Source: Clavelina lepadiformis
Lineage: Eukaryota; Chordata; Ascidiacea; Aplousobranchia; Clavelinidae
Assembly: GCF_947623445.1 (NCBI RefSeq)
Contig: NC_135240.1
Coordinates: 28,644,001-28,708,000, forward strand
Length of the DNA stretch: 64,000 nt
Direction: 5' to 3'
Below, piece by piece: positions 25,113 to 35,677 of the stretch. The notes under the pieces were generated by a model. The model did not search any database. It worked only from the letters and a program-made list of their open reading frames with translations, and was not told the origin of the DNA. How positions within the stretch are numbered: position 1 is the stretch's first letter; each line of letters starts with the position of its first letter. The position numbers and the translations under genes were made by a program.

Positions 25113-26318
25113 TGCCTTTAGGCCACAAAGATTTGTCGAATTTCGATGAGAATCCTTGAAAAGTTATGCGGTCCGCAAGATTTTTTTGTTGGGCTGTTTG
25201 ATAAATCTATAGTTACAAGCGTTAGCTTGATAATTAAAAAGATTCACATTTGTCAGGGCGCACACTTGCACACCTGAATTGGTTGTTCTGCACCCCCGAG
25301 ATCTCGGCAAATCATGCCAAAAAATCAGAATTTTGTGTTGCCCTTTTGCATAGCTGCTATTCCATAGCATGAAAAACATTAGATTTTGTTCCGCGGTGCT
25401 GATAAATTATATGATTATGAGCAATTCCAGTCTTGCTGGTACCACATGAAAAATGGATCCATCGTAACTTGCACAAAGGCCACAGAACTTGGTAGCCAGG
25501 CTCAAGTGATGGCAGGATGGAAGTCATTGCTAATATTAAGTCATGCAAAAACTTTTGTCAGCCCTGGGATAAAGATTGTTATACCAAAGCCTATTAAAGA
25601 ACACTGCAATGTTTTATATTTTCTCAGGGTTATGATCGTTAAATGTCTACGTTTAGTTGTAACAACAGCAGATATGCAATCAGATGAATACGATTCAGAT
25701 GAGACAAGCAACAAACCCCGTCTCAATATGAAGCACGGTTTTATTTATCATATTCGTCGAAACCAAATTGCCAGGTGGGTGCAGTTGCAATAAATGGACA
25801 TCGATGGATTGTGGACACCTTTTTATTAATTATTCCCTTCTCATATACAGTATAAATGATAATTTAGGGATAACTACGACAAGAAAGTAAAATCCACGGT
25901 ATGTCCAAAACATCAGTTGACAAATCCAAGCAAGAAACCAGAAAATAAAGTAAGATTTTGTTGTCCATGTAGTTAAGGCGCCATATATGCTTGTGCAAAC
26001 GCCTAATTGTTTTGTTCATTTTACTACAATGTAAAATGAACAAAAGTGCATTTACTCGAAAAATTTTGCATGTCAATTTAGTATGCCTTAGGTTATTACT
26101 TCATGAAATCCTAATAAAATGACATATCTCTTATTAGAATAGAATGAATCATAGCATGTTAAAGTCAAGACTGCAATTTTGGGCCCAAAAATTAAAAATT
26201 CAGCAATTTTCAATTTCATTTTAGCTTAACTCAGTAATGCGACCTTAACAAAAAGCAGAATTAGTTAATTTATTTGTCAACAAAACTGTGTCAAATCCTT
26301 GAAGAAAAATTTTCTTAG
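25113..26318. other. Flank right of the transposon, no confident gene
   Basis: One plus-strand stretch (about 25629-25769) reads as a possible exon, QSDEYDSDETSNKPRLNMKH, between an AG after TTTTTCTC and a GTGGGT donor. It has no family match that I recognise. It may be an upstream exon of the gene ending at 26641. The rest is AT-rich and holds the inverted repeat copy near 26045-26185. Confidence 0.35.
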
Positions 26319-26641
26319 CTTTACAAGCCACCTGGAAGAAATGAGAAAGATGGAAGTGATTTGAAGCTAAATGTTTCATCCAGCTCCGAAGTTGGGAATT
26401 CATTGTTTATCTTGGAATACACAACGAATGATGGAAGAAAGCATTCTGTTTTGGTGAGGAAATTCATTTCAAAATAACCAACATTGGAAAAATGTTGACT
26501 GGATATGCTCGTGTTTAGGTGAAGCAAGGGCAAGATCCAGGAAGGCTTGCCAAGCGTCTGCAACATGATGCAGCGATTCCAAAGGATCTTATAGAAACGC
26601 TGGAATGGAAGATAAAGCAGGAACAAATTAAACGAAGTTGA
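26319..26641 (+). CDS. Last two exons of an unidentified gene
   Basis: Exon 26319-26453 (45 codons, phase 0 at both ends, after TTTTCTTAG) reads LYKPPGRNEKDGSDLK...EYTTNDGRKHSVL. Exon 26519-26641, after GTGTTTAG, reads VKQGQDPGRLAKRLQ...QEQIKRS and stops. The text looks like the C-terminus of a globular protein with a final amphipathic helix. I do not recognise the family. Upstream exons may lie at 25.4-25.8 kb, or left of 14799 if the 10.3-kb transposon entered an intron of this gene. The segment is also the complement of a 114-codon ORF, which I take to be a shadow. Confidence 0.5.
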
Positions 26642-27034
26642 TCTCTGAAACGTGGCACTGATCACGTTTTAAGGCAACCTGTGAATGTCATCTGATGAAT
26701 CATCCAATGAGACCTCTCCATCAGCTTCTAGGTGGAACGAAATAATGAATATCATGTTTCATTTCATCTGCTAGTTATGACAGAACGCAGATAAAAACAA
26801 TTTATTTTATATTTGATTTATGAGACACAAAGAGAAAAAATTGCATGGCTGTTAAATGAAGGTTGGGCACCGGTAACTGGCACGAGAATTCTTGCATATA
26901 CAACACAAACAAAATCATTTGCAGCATGACACATATGAAATTAATACCACAGCATGATACGTAGTCTCAAAAATATGAATAACGATCAATCTTCTTAGTA
27001 ATTGGAATGAAATGGTGATGGGTCTGGATAACGC

Positions 27035-30000
27035 TCACGTTTCCGTTATGCTAAAATCATCAAATTGGGCCAGACCGAAATCCATAGTACCCATGGCAAC
27101 AAAACCATTTTCTGGCAATTCGAATTCCCCCTTTATGGTTTGCCCATACACGAGCACTCCATTCAAATAAGCAAAGATCTTTTGTTCTTTCCCGATAGAC
27201 AATGACATGTTATTCCAACCGTTACGGTGATACTGCAACAAAAGTTGTAAGTGCGTGGTTTGATAAGCCAGCCATGATTATCCACACTTTATACATTAAA
27301 TGCAATCAGTGCATTAAAACCTTAAAAAATATTTATGCAAGAGTTTTTTTTACCGGAGAAACCCAACATTTCTCATCGACATAGCATTGCTTGATGACAT
27401 GTTCTCTTCCTATGTCGGAAGTTAATTTCCAGACTCCGCTCTCCAGCAACCAGAAGAAGAGCCCCTTTGCTTCCCTCGCATCACAGCCACCTTTGTCCAC
27501 CCTGGAATGATCACAACAAGTTGACTTCAAAGTTCAAACATCAAAATATTTTTGCATTGTTGCTCACCTCAGTGCGACGAAAACACCTAAAGTTCCCTCG
27601 ATCTTCGCAGAAATATTCACTGCCACGTGGGACCACGTGAAGTCCCCAACAACTGTGAAACCAAGGTTTGGGTCGTCGCACCACGTCACAGGTCTTTGGG
27701 TAACCACCTGGTTTAAACTGAGCGTTTATGAATGAGAGAAACAGGAAAATAGATGGATGTGAACTTAAACAACCTGTCGCAAAGTCGTCCGGTGCCCGTC
27801 GTCACTGCTCTTGTTTTCGAAATTTTCAAACGCTCCTGATTGGTCAGCAAAATTAAAGGCCTCCCCAAACTGGGATCCGTCAAATCCCTCCTTATATGGA
27901 AGTGGAAATGATGTCGATGGGGGCGATTTAGGGTATTTCCCTTTTAATCCACCAGGCACTGTTGTCAAGGTAACTAAAACATCTTTCGGCAAGAAGAGTG
28001 TCACTTGACCTTGGGAATCAACTGTTACTTCCCCTATAAAGAACAATGCAATGTTTATAACCACGACGAATCGACCTGGTAGGTAATTTGTTTACCTTTA
28101 TTGACAAACACTTCATCAGAAGTAGAAGACTGGCCCAGCTGTGTCTGCCACATGTAGAAACTTTTTATTTTGCCTTTAAAGCTTCCTCCCAGAATGAATG
28201 TGGCATTTTGCTCCTGAACCTCGTACTCGGGCAGTGGCGGTCTAATACAGACGGACTGGTCGTGGGACATGGTTTCGATAATTATCGTCAAAGCTGTCCC
28301 GCCGTCAGTGAGAGCCACGTAGCTGCCCCCACTGTTGAGGTGGCCCGATGTTTGAAGATATCTCCACCCAGGGGAAGTGAACTGGGTTGTGTGGGCAGTC
28401 ACCCAGACTGGGTCTGACACCTCATAATGCCCACTCCATGGCTCGTTTGCCGTCATCAAGCTGCATCTACACAAACACATCAACATCACACCATCGTGGC
28501 GGCGCTGATTCAACGTGTGTAGAACACTATCTTAATTGCTCTTTATCAACACCAAGTGGTTAACTGTGATTTGTTTTTCATTGCTGCTCGGTATTATTAT
28601 TATTATTGTCTCGCTTCAGTGCACTTTGCTCAATCATTAGCTAAGTTGAAGTTGTACAACTACCACGGAATATTGTAGAATCAATTAAGAGAAAATGGCC
28701 AATTAATGTTATTACTCGTCTAATATAAATTAGTAAGTTTTGGTGATATTCTGTCTCCGATATTTGGTTCATTCTTATTCTGACGTTCTATTTGATGTGT
28801 CTCATTCATTGAAGTTCAGTCGTGTCGTGCGCCATTTACAAGGTATGGTCACTCAGATATTACTGTTGTGATATGCTACTAGCTATTAATCACGAGTGCA
28901 ATAATAAGACCCACACGTTAGTAATCATTTTTTAAGTCTCGCTTGAACATAAATCGTAACCTTCTGATAATGTTTTAGTGACAGTCACTTAACATAACTA
29001 AGTTACCAACATCATCCAACATGGTAAATTATCTATGGCATCACCTTTTGTACGGAAGGTTGTCATAGTAACTGGCGACTAGGTTCCATGAAATTGTGGC
29101 CGTCATGTTCCCATTCACGTAATTTTGGTTCAAAATTCTGGCCCAGCACCCAGCGCCTATGACATCATTGTAAGTGCTGTAGTCTTCACTTGACCAGATT
29201 ATCTTCCCGGTTTCTTGGGTGATTTTCCCGGACAAAGTGCCAGGGTAGTGCAAGCCAATCACACCGACTGCTTTTGCCAACTCAGCATCTCGCAGGATGT
29301 CGTAGGAAATCATCATGTAACCACCGTCGGCAGCTATTATGGTGACATCACTGTAAGTAGAATTCTGTAATTAATCTTGCGTTGAAAATACGTACACTGG
29401 CGCAATCTTTTAAGCACTTAAACATTGCTTTTCAGCAATTCTTTTACATTATTGGCGTTTTATCCCAAAATATTATTGTTTATTCGCAGTTGAATGCAGA
29501 GACATATGTACGTCACTTCTAAGAGTAATGCAACAAACGAATTTGTAAAGGTCCTGAACACAAATGCATTGTGCTTTGATCAATGTTGCCGAGTGCAAAT
29601 GTTAAACATAGAAAATCGTCTCTTTTTAGAATGAAACTGCCAAAGTATACCCACTTAACATTTTGTTTGCATTCCGTGCAGTTTGCTTTATGTGACAGTT
29701 GCCTAAGCACTCTAGTTAACACGATGAGATTGAACATGAGCAAATGCATATTACCTCGACAGGTGCTAAAACAGGCGAACTCCACTGAAATTTAAGAAAA
29801 GAGTGAAATCAGCACCAACCTGAAGCCAGCCTCGTCTAAGGTTCTTCTCAAAACTTTAATGTATGTGATGTCATAAGGCCTTTCATTCCAGATTCCAACA
29901 TAATCAATGGTTAAATTGTGATGCTCCTTTGCACCTCTGATCCACTTGGTCACGTACATGGCAGTCAGGGTTTGGTTGGTGTAGGGCCATGCGTTGCCCT

Positions 30001-31140
30001 GACCAACCCACCCGGGCCAACCCCATGGAAGTGCAACCAGCTTTATCTTCGGGTTTCTTGCTTTCGCTTCCTTCATCAGCCACCATTCGTATCTGACACG
30101 AAACATTTCAATAAACTCATTTCTACTAAAATAATGGCTTCCTCTGATCTCTATAGAAGGGAATAATATTTTATATCTCAGCCTGTAAACCCACTCTGCA
30201 AATTCATCGAAGGGAATTTTACCAGATACTTGCCACTTAAGCAACAGACCATTTACATAATTCCCTCATTACATAACATATAATACACCGGTGAGAAGTT
30301 ATTGTGCAGCATAAAAATACACCTTGATTAGTCATCAATCTCAACAATGTTAGATGTTATGATATAAACCAGGGGTGTTCAATCGCGAGGTTCTGTTCAG
30401 TCGCCGGCCTTCGTTGTAGCGTTTGAAAGTGCGCCGTGCTCCCACTGTTTTCTCATTCAAACTTTAAATCCACTATAACTGTCAATGTAGTTACCATTAC
30501 AGTATCACGGCTACATTAATCTCTATTATTTTTGATTTTCATTGTAACAATTTTATTACGTCACAGCGTGTGTAGCGTTACCATGTTTTCTAGCTAATAG
30601 CTAAGCACTGGAGTCATAGAGTTGCAATGTTATGCGACTAAAGAATGCTTTCAAGGAAGCCTGGCAAAGTGCAGCAAATGATTTGCAAACTATTTGGCAA
30701 ATCTACTTTGGTTTGGATTCTTATCATCCCAGCTTTAATATAAAAAATCCTCACCCTCTCGTGTAATCCTCATCATCCTCGTCGTGCATGTGCGAGTGCT
30801 CTGTGCCCTCCGTGCTCTGCGAGTCTCCTCCAATCTCAACTTTCAGGATCTGCAGCGACGCCCCGAACCCTGGTCGGAAGAGATAATCCAGGATCTGGCT
30901 GCGATAGGGTTCAGCATAGTTGACAAGTAATCTGCTTGTGGCTCCTCCACCCGACAACCCGCCGATGCCATCAAACTGCAGAGCCACGCCATCATGTATG
31001 TCATAGGCAGAGGAGAAAACACGATCATTCTTGCTGAAAGAGTCATCTTTCGAAAAAGTTTGGATTCCTTGATATTGATAGCTTGAAGCAAAAAGTGAAT
31101 AGGAACAAATCACAAAGAAAAATGCAACTAACAACTTCAT
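27035..31140 (-). CDS. GALC: Galactocerebrosidase (galactosylceramidase), GH59
   Basis: Lysosomal glycosidase that removes galactose from galactosylceramide and related lipids. Eight exons join in phase: 30755-31140, 29820-30092, 29045-29350, 28096-28466, 27774-28033, 27568-27707, 27354-27501 and 27035-27232, giving 693 aa, close to the human length. Residues 1-19 form a signal peptide. The TIM barrel carries [20 protein letters not shown]. The acid/base Glu is E199 (YVGIWNE) and the nucleophile E275 (IWSSEDYST), spaced 76 residues apart as in vertebrate GALC. The beta-sandwich and lectin-like domains follow, ending in [11 protein letters not shown]. The real start is the ATG at 31140, nine bases after a TTTCTTTGCAG acceptor-like site, which suggests a 5' UTR intron or SL trans-splicing. 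It lies 279 bp downstream of YPEL5 on the same strand. Confidence 0.97.
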
Positions 31141-31419
31141 GGTCGTCACCTGCAAAGAAACAAGAACGTCAGAAGTTCAACTAACGAACAAGTACTTAAA
31201 ATAATGAATAAAACCTATACAACATCAACGAAAAGATAAAAGAGCAATATTTACGCAGAAATGAAAAAAGAAACAAAACATAGACAACACATAAAATAAA
31301 TAATTGATCAGTAAACCCACGTTCAGTTTACCAAGTGTATTTAACTGCACATAGAAATATAATCATGTCTTTCTTAGGGAAAAATGATGAAATGATTCAG
31401 AAAATTTTGTCGCACGGGT

Positions 31420-31815
31420 TTAATCATCCAGTTGCTGTGAGGGTCTCCGTGAAATCACAGAAGGACCCGGGGTCTCATCCAATCCATCACTTTCCATCAC
31501 TAAAGCTCTTTCCAAGATCACTCGGCCTTCTTTATATCTCTGTGTCTCTTCGGTTGCAAACTCATACATCCAACCGAGTTTAGTGTTGCAGTTTTTACAA
31601 GCCACGTCCCGTACCATATGCCTGCCAGTCAGCATCACTCGATCCTGGATGTCACTGTACACCAAATTGACGACCCGATTGAAAAGGAAAGCTCTTCCTG
31701 TGGCTCCAGTGAAGCGAGTGGAGATTAATTCTGATCGATTGGTCAGGGAAGTGTCGCAGGTTGCACAAGAAAATAATCTGACACCCCCGATGTGTTCAAG
31801 AAATATTCTCCCCAT
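31420..31815 (-). CDS. YPEL5: Yippee-like protein 5
   Basis: Small zinc-binding protein of the Yippee family; YPEL5 is known as a partner of the CTLH/GID ubiquitin ligase complex and has been localised to centrosome and nucleus. The 131-aa ORF is intronless. It has the two zinc-binding pairs C17/C20 (FSCATC) and C73/C76 (ACKNC) and the family signatures [17 protein letters not shown] and [13 protein letters not shown]. The C-terminal tail is about ten residues longer than in vertebrate YPEL5. [11 protein letters not shown] matches the family N-terminus, fixing the start. GALC follows 279 bp downstream on the same strand, without an AATAAA between them that I could see. Confidence 0.97.
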   Translation of the reverse strand: MGRIFLEHIGGVRLFSCATCDTSLTNRSELISTRFTGATGRAFLFNRVVNLVYSDIQDRVMLTGRHMVRDVACKNCNTKLGWMYEFATEETQRYKEGRVILERALVMESDGLDETPGPSVISRRPSQQLDD

Positions 31816-33764
31816 TTTCTTCTAAGAAAAGCACAATAGATGGTAGGTCGTGTTACACAGATTAGTCAGCAGCTCTTTGCCTGGAAAGAAGCAGAATATA
31901 TATAGGAAGTCATAGTTTGTATATATACATAGACATCATAAATTGTATCTATACCACAGCTAACAGGCATCACTGACTTGCAGCGAAACCAGACCTTAGA
32001 CTTTTATTTCTGGGCATTTATCAGGTGACATTGTCATGAAATTTGTTACTCATTAAACTCAGGTTAAAACAAATTGTTGATAACGCATGCTCTGTTGTAT
32101 ATCACGTGTATACCGGTATCATGTACATACTGCATAAAATGCAGTGATGTACATACTGCATAAAATACTGCATGATATGAGATTAAGCTTATGTATGCAG
32201 CCTTTCTAGGTTGGGAATTATTTATAAAGCTTTTGCTATGTGATGCGCCATCTGCAAGACTGCAACATGAATGCAGATAAAAACATTTTATTTGATTTTG
32301 CTAAACTTTCATGTTTTTTACCGTGTCAGCCATACTGGAAAGTGTAACACCTGCACCAACATGGCTCACTAGTTATTTGGTAACGTGCACGCCGTCATCT
32401 TCACAACAACTTTAATAAGAACAAGGCATATTATGGTGTGTTCCAACACCAAGTTATAATAAATAAATGACAAGGTTCCTTGCAGGCCATCATGGTAACG
32501 TTAGTGACTTTGCACGAGCGATTCATCATTGAGAACTGCCATAATCTCCAATTGGGCTCGTTTAAGTTTAATAAAGCTTTGTATAATGGGTTTCATGATC
32601 AGTTTTGCACGTTTCCAAAATTATAAGGCCTATATAACAGGGCCCAGGGTACTAATAAGTGATTATCGCACAGTTTACTTTCAAACTCAACTCGTGACCA
32701 ACTCAAACCTGAGGGTGGCCATAGCACTAAAGAAGGGCGTTGTTGGTTAGCCCAAGTTTGTGCAGCAAGAATTCGCACAAATGATAAATAATCTTTCGAA
32801 GATGATGAAGATTCCTATCGTCAGGGACAACTAAAGTAGTAAGACACCAAGGAAAACTAAAATAATGCATTTTACTAGAAAACAAAACAATGTTCAAGCA
32901 TTTGTAAATTTACATAATTCCCCAATCATACTTTTCTGTAGGCTAGACAATACTTTCTTCAAGAAGTCTTTCTTGGACTTAATTTTCTTGTAAAAATCAC
33001 AGCAGGAAAAATCAGTGTTAATCAGCGCATGCACTAACAATTAATTCACTACTGGAAGAATTACCCGCTAGAATGACGTAACAATTATTTTCACATTTAA
33101 CACAATGACACAAGAACACGCATCGAGCATTGCTATTCAGCAAGTATGCATACAAACCAATCACAGCATGCTAATATTCGTGTAGTGTGGGGCAATGCTG
33201 GCTGACTAAATGCCAAAGCGGGACTTTTGGTTGACTGACCGGGACGCCGGGACAAAACCTTAAAAAACGGGACTGTCCGGGCTAAAACGGGACGTATGGT
33301 AAGCCTATTTAGTGGAAATGGAATATATTGCGATGTCAATAAAATGAACATTTATAGAACAAACTTTATCGAGTTGATGGCAAGTTCAATATCAAAATTC
33401 TGGCTACGAAAGATTTCACGACCGATAGATACGAGACTTATTGAATGTAGTCAGAACAACTGAAGCTATAACCATGAACTATAAGCGTAACTCAGTATCC
33501 ATCGGAAGCACTTCAAAAGGTTGCAACATTTCACACCTTTTAACCTAGGCCTATAACTGGTTTCTGTTTATGGACTAGGCCCTAAAAAACAATGGCTTAT
33601 AGGCTTACAGCATAGCGTAAAAAAAGCATTAGGCCATGCTAAAAATACGTAATTGCAGTTAACCTTGGATTTATTTTATTAACAAGGAACATCTATGGTA
33701 CAGTACCGGTATTGTACTTTGTTGTCATACTGAAGAAAGTATTTGCATGATTAAAACCCGGGAG
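31816..33764. other. Intergenic region upstream of YPEL5, TE fragments
   Basis: No gene seen. At 32122-32170 a unit containing TGTACATACTGCATAAAAT occurs twice in tandem. At about 33200-33310 sequence rich in CGGGAC and ending GGGACGTATGGTAAGCCT resembles the right end of a hAT element such as the one at 38861-40739, but no left end was found. Confidence 0.5.
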
Positions 33765-34095
33765 GCGGAATCGTAATCAAAAGAGCGGGTGCTGCAGCCT
33801 GCTGTTTTCCATTAGCACCCTGCTATTGCTTCCTGCTTAGTGGTTGACATGATGCTGTTGGCGGCAATTCATTAGCAGTTTGGTTTTTCAGCAAAGTGAA
33901 CAGCTGATGTGGATTTTTTTTTCAAGAAAAGTATGCGTTGGTTTTTAGAAAAGAGATATTTAAAGATTGGTTGTGTGGGTGAGAATAGCGCGAGTTATAT
34001 TCACGTCTTGAACACCCTTGATGTAAACAAACTGTAAGTTGTCCGGTACTCAGCAGGAACCGACAGCAAGGTGCTACTCTAGTAATGGCAGTCTA
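33765..34095 (+). repeat. Dispersed repeat shared with 58185-58440
   Basis: GCAGCCTGCTGTTTTCCA and, further on, TTGATGTAAACAAACTGT and CAAGGTGCTAC recur in the same order at 58185-58440 with substitutions. It is non-coding and diverged; the class is unknown. Confidence 0.65.
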
Positions 34096-34109
34096 CTTAC
34101 GGCTCCAGG

Positions 34110-34235
34110 TCGATTCAACCCACGGACGATTCAACCCCGGACGATTCAACCCACGAACGATTCAACCCAGGACGATTCAACCCAGGACGATTCAACCCAC
34201 GGACGGTTCAACCCCGGACGATTCAACCCACGGAC
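34110..34235 (+). repeat. Minisatellite array, left arm of inverted pair
   Basis: About eight tandem units of 15-16 bp, GATTCAACCCACGGAC and variants. The same units occur in inverted orientation at 35139-35310, so the two arrays enclose about 0.9 kb. The long ORFs across them in several frames are a by-product of the period. Confidence 0.92.
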
Positions 34236-34593
34236 CTTTCACATACTATTGGCTTAGGTTATCACCAAGTTACTTTGTAGCCAATATTATGTAAGCTAAA
34301 TAAAGCTAATATGTAGGCCTAAGCTAATATAAAGCTTTTTGTGTTTCCTTTTTTTTCTTTTACCACTTCTTGTTAGCATTGGTTGTAACTTGTACATCAA
34401 AACACTTATTGTTTTCTGCTTTCCAGTAAAACCTTGAATATTGTTATTTTGCCCTATACAATACTTTGCGTACATTTCTGTCTACGCCTGCTATTATTTT
34501 TTGTATTTACCCGTGTAGATCGGTTATTATATAAACTGTTCTCCTTTTAGCATTAAGTTAACATTTTTGAAGTTTTTGAAAAGATAAAATGCT

Positions 34594-34985
34594 TTCGACC
34601 CACGTACCACCCCATTCGTCTACTTTCCACCCATTAAAATGGTCCAGAGTTCGGGAATTTTTTCCCATTGTAATGGTTGAAAGTATGCTTTTCTTACCCT
34701 AGAGTAAGATATATGCCATTTGAATGGGGAGAATTTTACTTCGGCACAAGTATGGTTTGTGAACCCCATTCGTCTATTTTTCCGCCCATTAAAATGGACC
34801 TGCTTTCAGCAATTGGGTTTCCCACAAACCATATTTCTGCCGAAGTAAACATCTCCCCATTCCAAATGCATATTTCTTACTCTAGGGTAACAAAGGCATA
34901 CTTTCTGCCATTCCAATGGGAAAATATTACCGCATTTCTACCCATTTCAATGGGCGGAAAGCAGACGAATCGGGTGCACGTACGT
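34594..34985. repeat. Imperfect palindrome of about 390 bp
   Basis: The two halves are complementary around 34790: ACTTCGGCACAAGTATGGTT faces AACCATATTTCTGCCGAAGT, and the GACCCACGTAC end faces GTGCACGTACG. CCCATTCGTCT...CCCATTAAAATGG-type text occurs repeatedly within it. It lies centrally between the inverted minisatellite arrays. Fold-back or MITE-like; the class is unknown. Confidence 0.8.
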
Positions 34986-35138
34986 AAATGTGTGTATTTA
35001 TTTTTTTGCATGTACACAAATTACAGATATTTTTATAGACATCTGTTTATACATCGATTAATTAGAAAGAAAGTTGTTTTATTTACAGGCAAGCTTAAGA
35101 ACATGAACCTGAAAACAAACACAGCACGTATAAAAATC

Positions 35139-35310
35139 GGTTGAATCGTCCTGGGTTGAATCGTCCGTGGGTTGAATCGTCCGCGGGTTGAATGATCCGT
35201 GGGTTGAACCGTCCGTGGGTTGAATGGTCTTGGGTTGAATGATCCTGGGTTGAATCGTCCGTGGGTTGAATCGTCCGGGGTTGAATCGTCCGTGGGTTGA
35301 ATCGTCCGAC
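35139..35310 (-). repeat. Minisatellite array, right arm of inverted pair
   Basis: About eleven units GTCCGTGGGTTGAATC and variants, the complement of the array at 34110-34235. The flank at 35318-35363 (AATAAATGTAGCCAAACAAA...) also occurs near the right end of the element at 62065-63807. Confidence 0.92.
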
Positions 35311-35677
35311 CACCAATAAATGTAGCCAAACAAACTTTTTTTTTAAATTTTGTTACGTAGTGTTATGCTAACGGCTCACTGAGTATTTCAAGCCTACCTA
35401 GACATTCAAAACTTATTCAAATAGAATTCAAGTCAATAAGCATCAAACCGAGTACAAATGTTTTCTCGCGCGCTTCACTGACCCAACTCGATTCGGTTAG
35501 GCTCTCTCATGAAAAAATGGTTACTGACATAAGATGTCGATGTTGTTTTCATGATCAAGTATGGGACTTTTTCCCGGAAAGTTCTTGGGGATTTTTTGGG
35601 ATGAGTTTAGATTTTACTGAAATCTCAAAATCGCAAACTGTGAAGAGGTGATCAGAAAATTTTTTCACCGTGACAGA

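Noticed and set aside
30370..34013. A possible 3.6-kb hAT element: CAGGGGTGTTCAA at 30370 and TTGAACACCCTTG near 34001, flanked by ATATAAAC and ATGTAAAC.
   Set aside because: It would contain YPEL5 and the first GALC exon, and the right end is part of a dispersed repeat also present near 58350 that lacks such a terminus. The match is probably coincidence, or the left end is a lone fragment.
34039..34294. Overlapping ORFs with RFNPRTIQP-type repeats on both sides of the palindrome.
   Set aside because: They arise from the 15-16-bp minisatellite in several frames and strands; no gene context.
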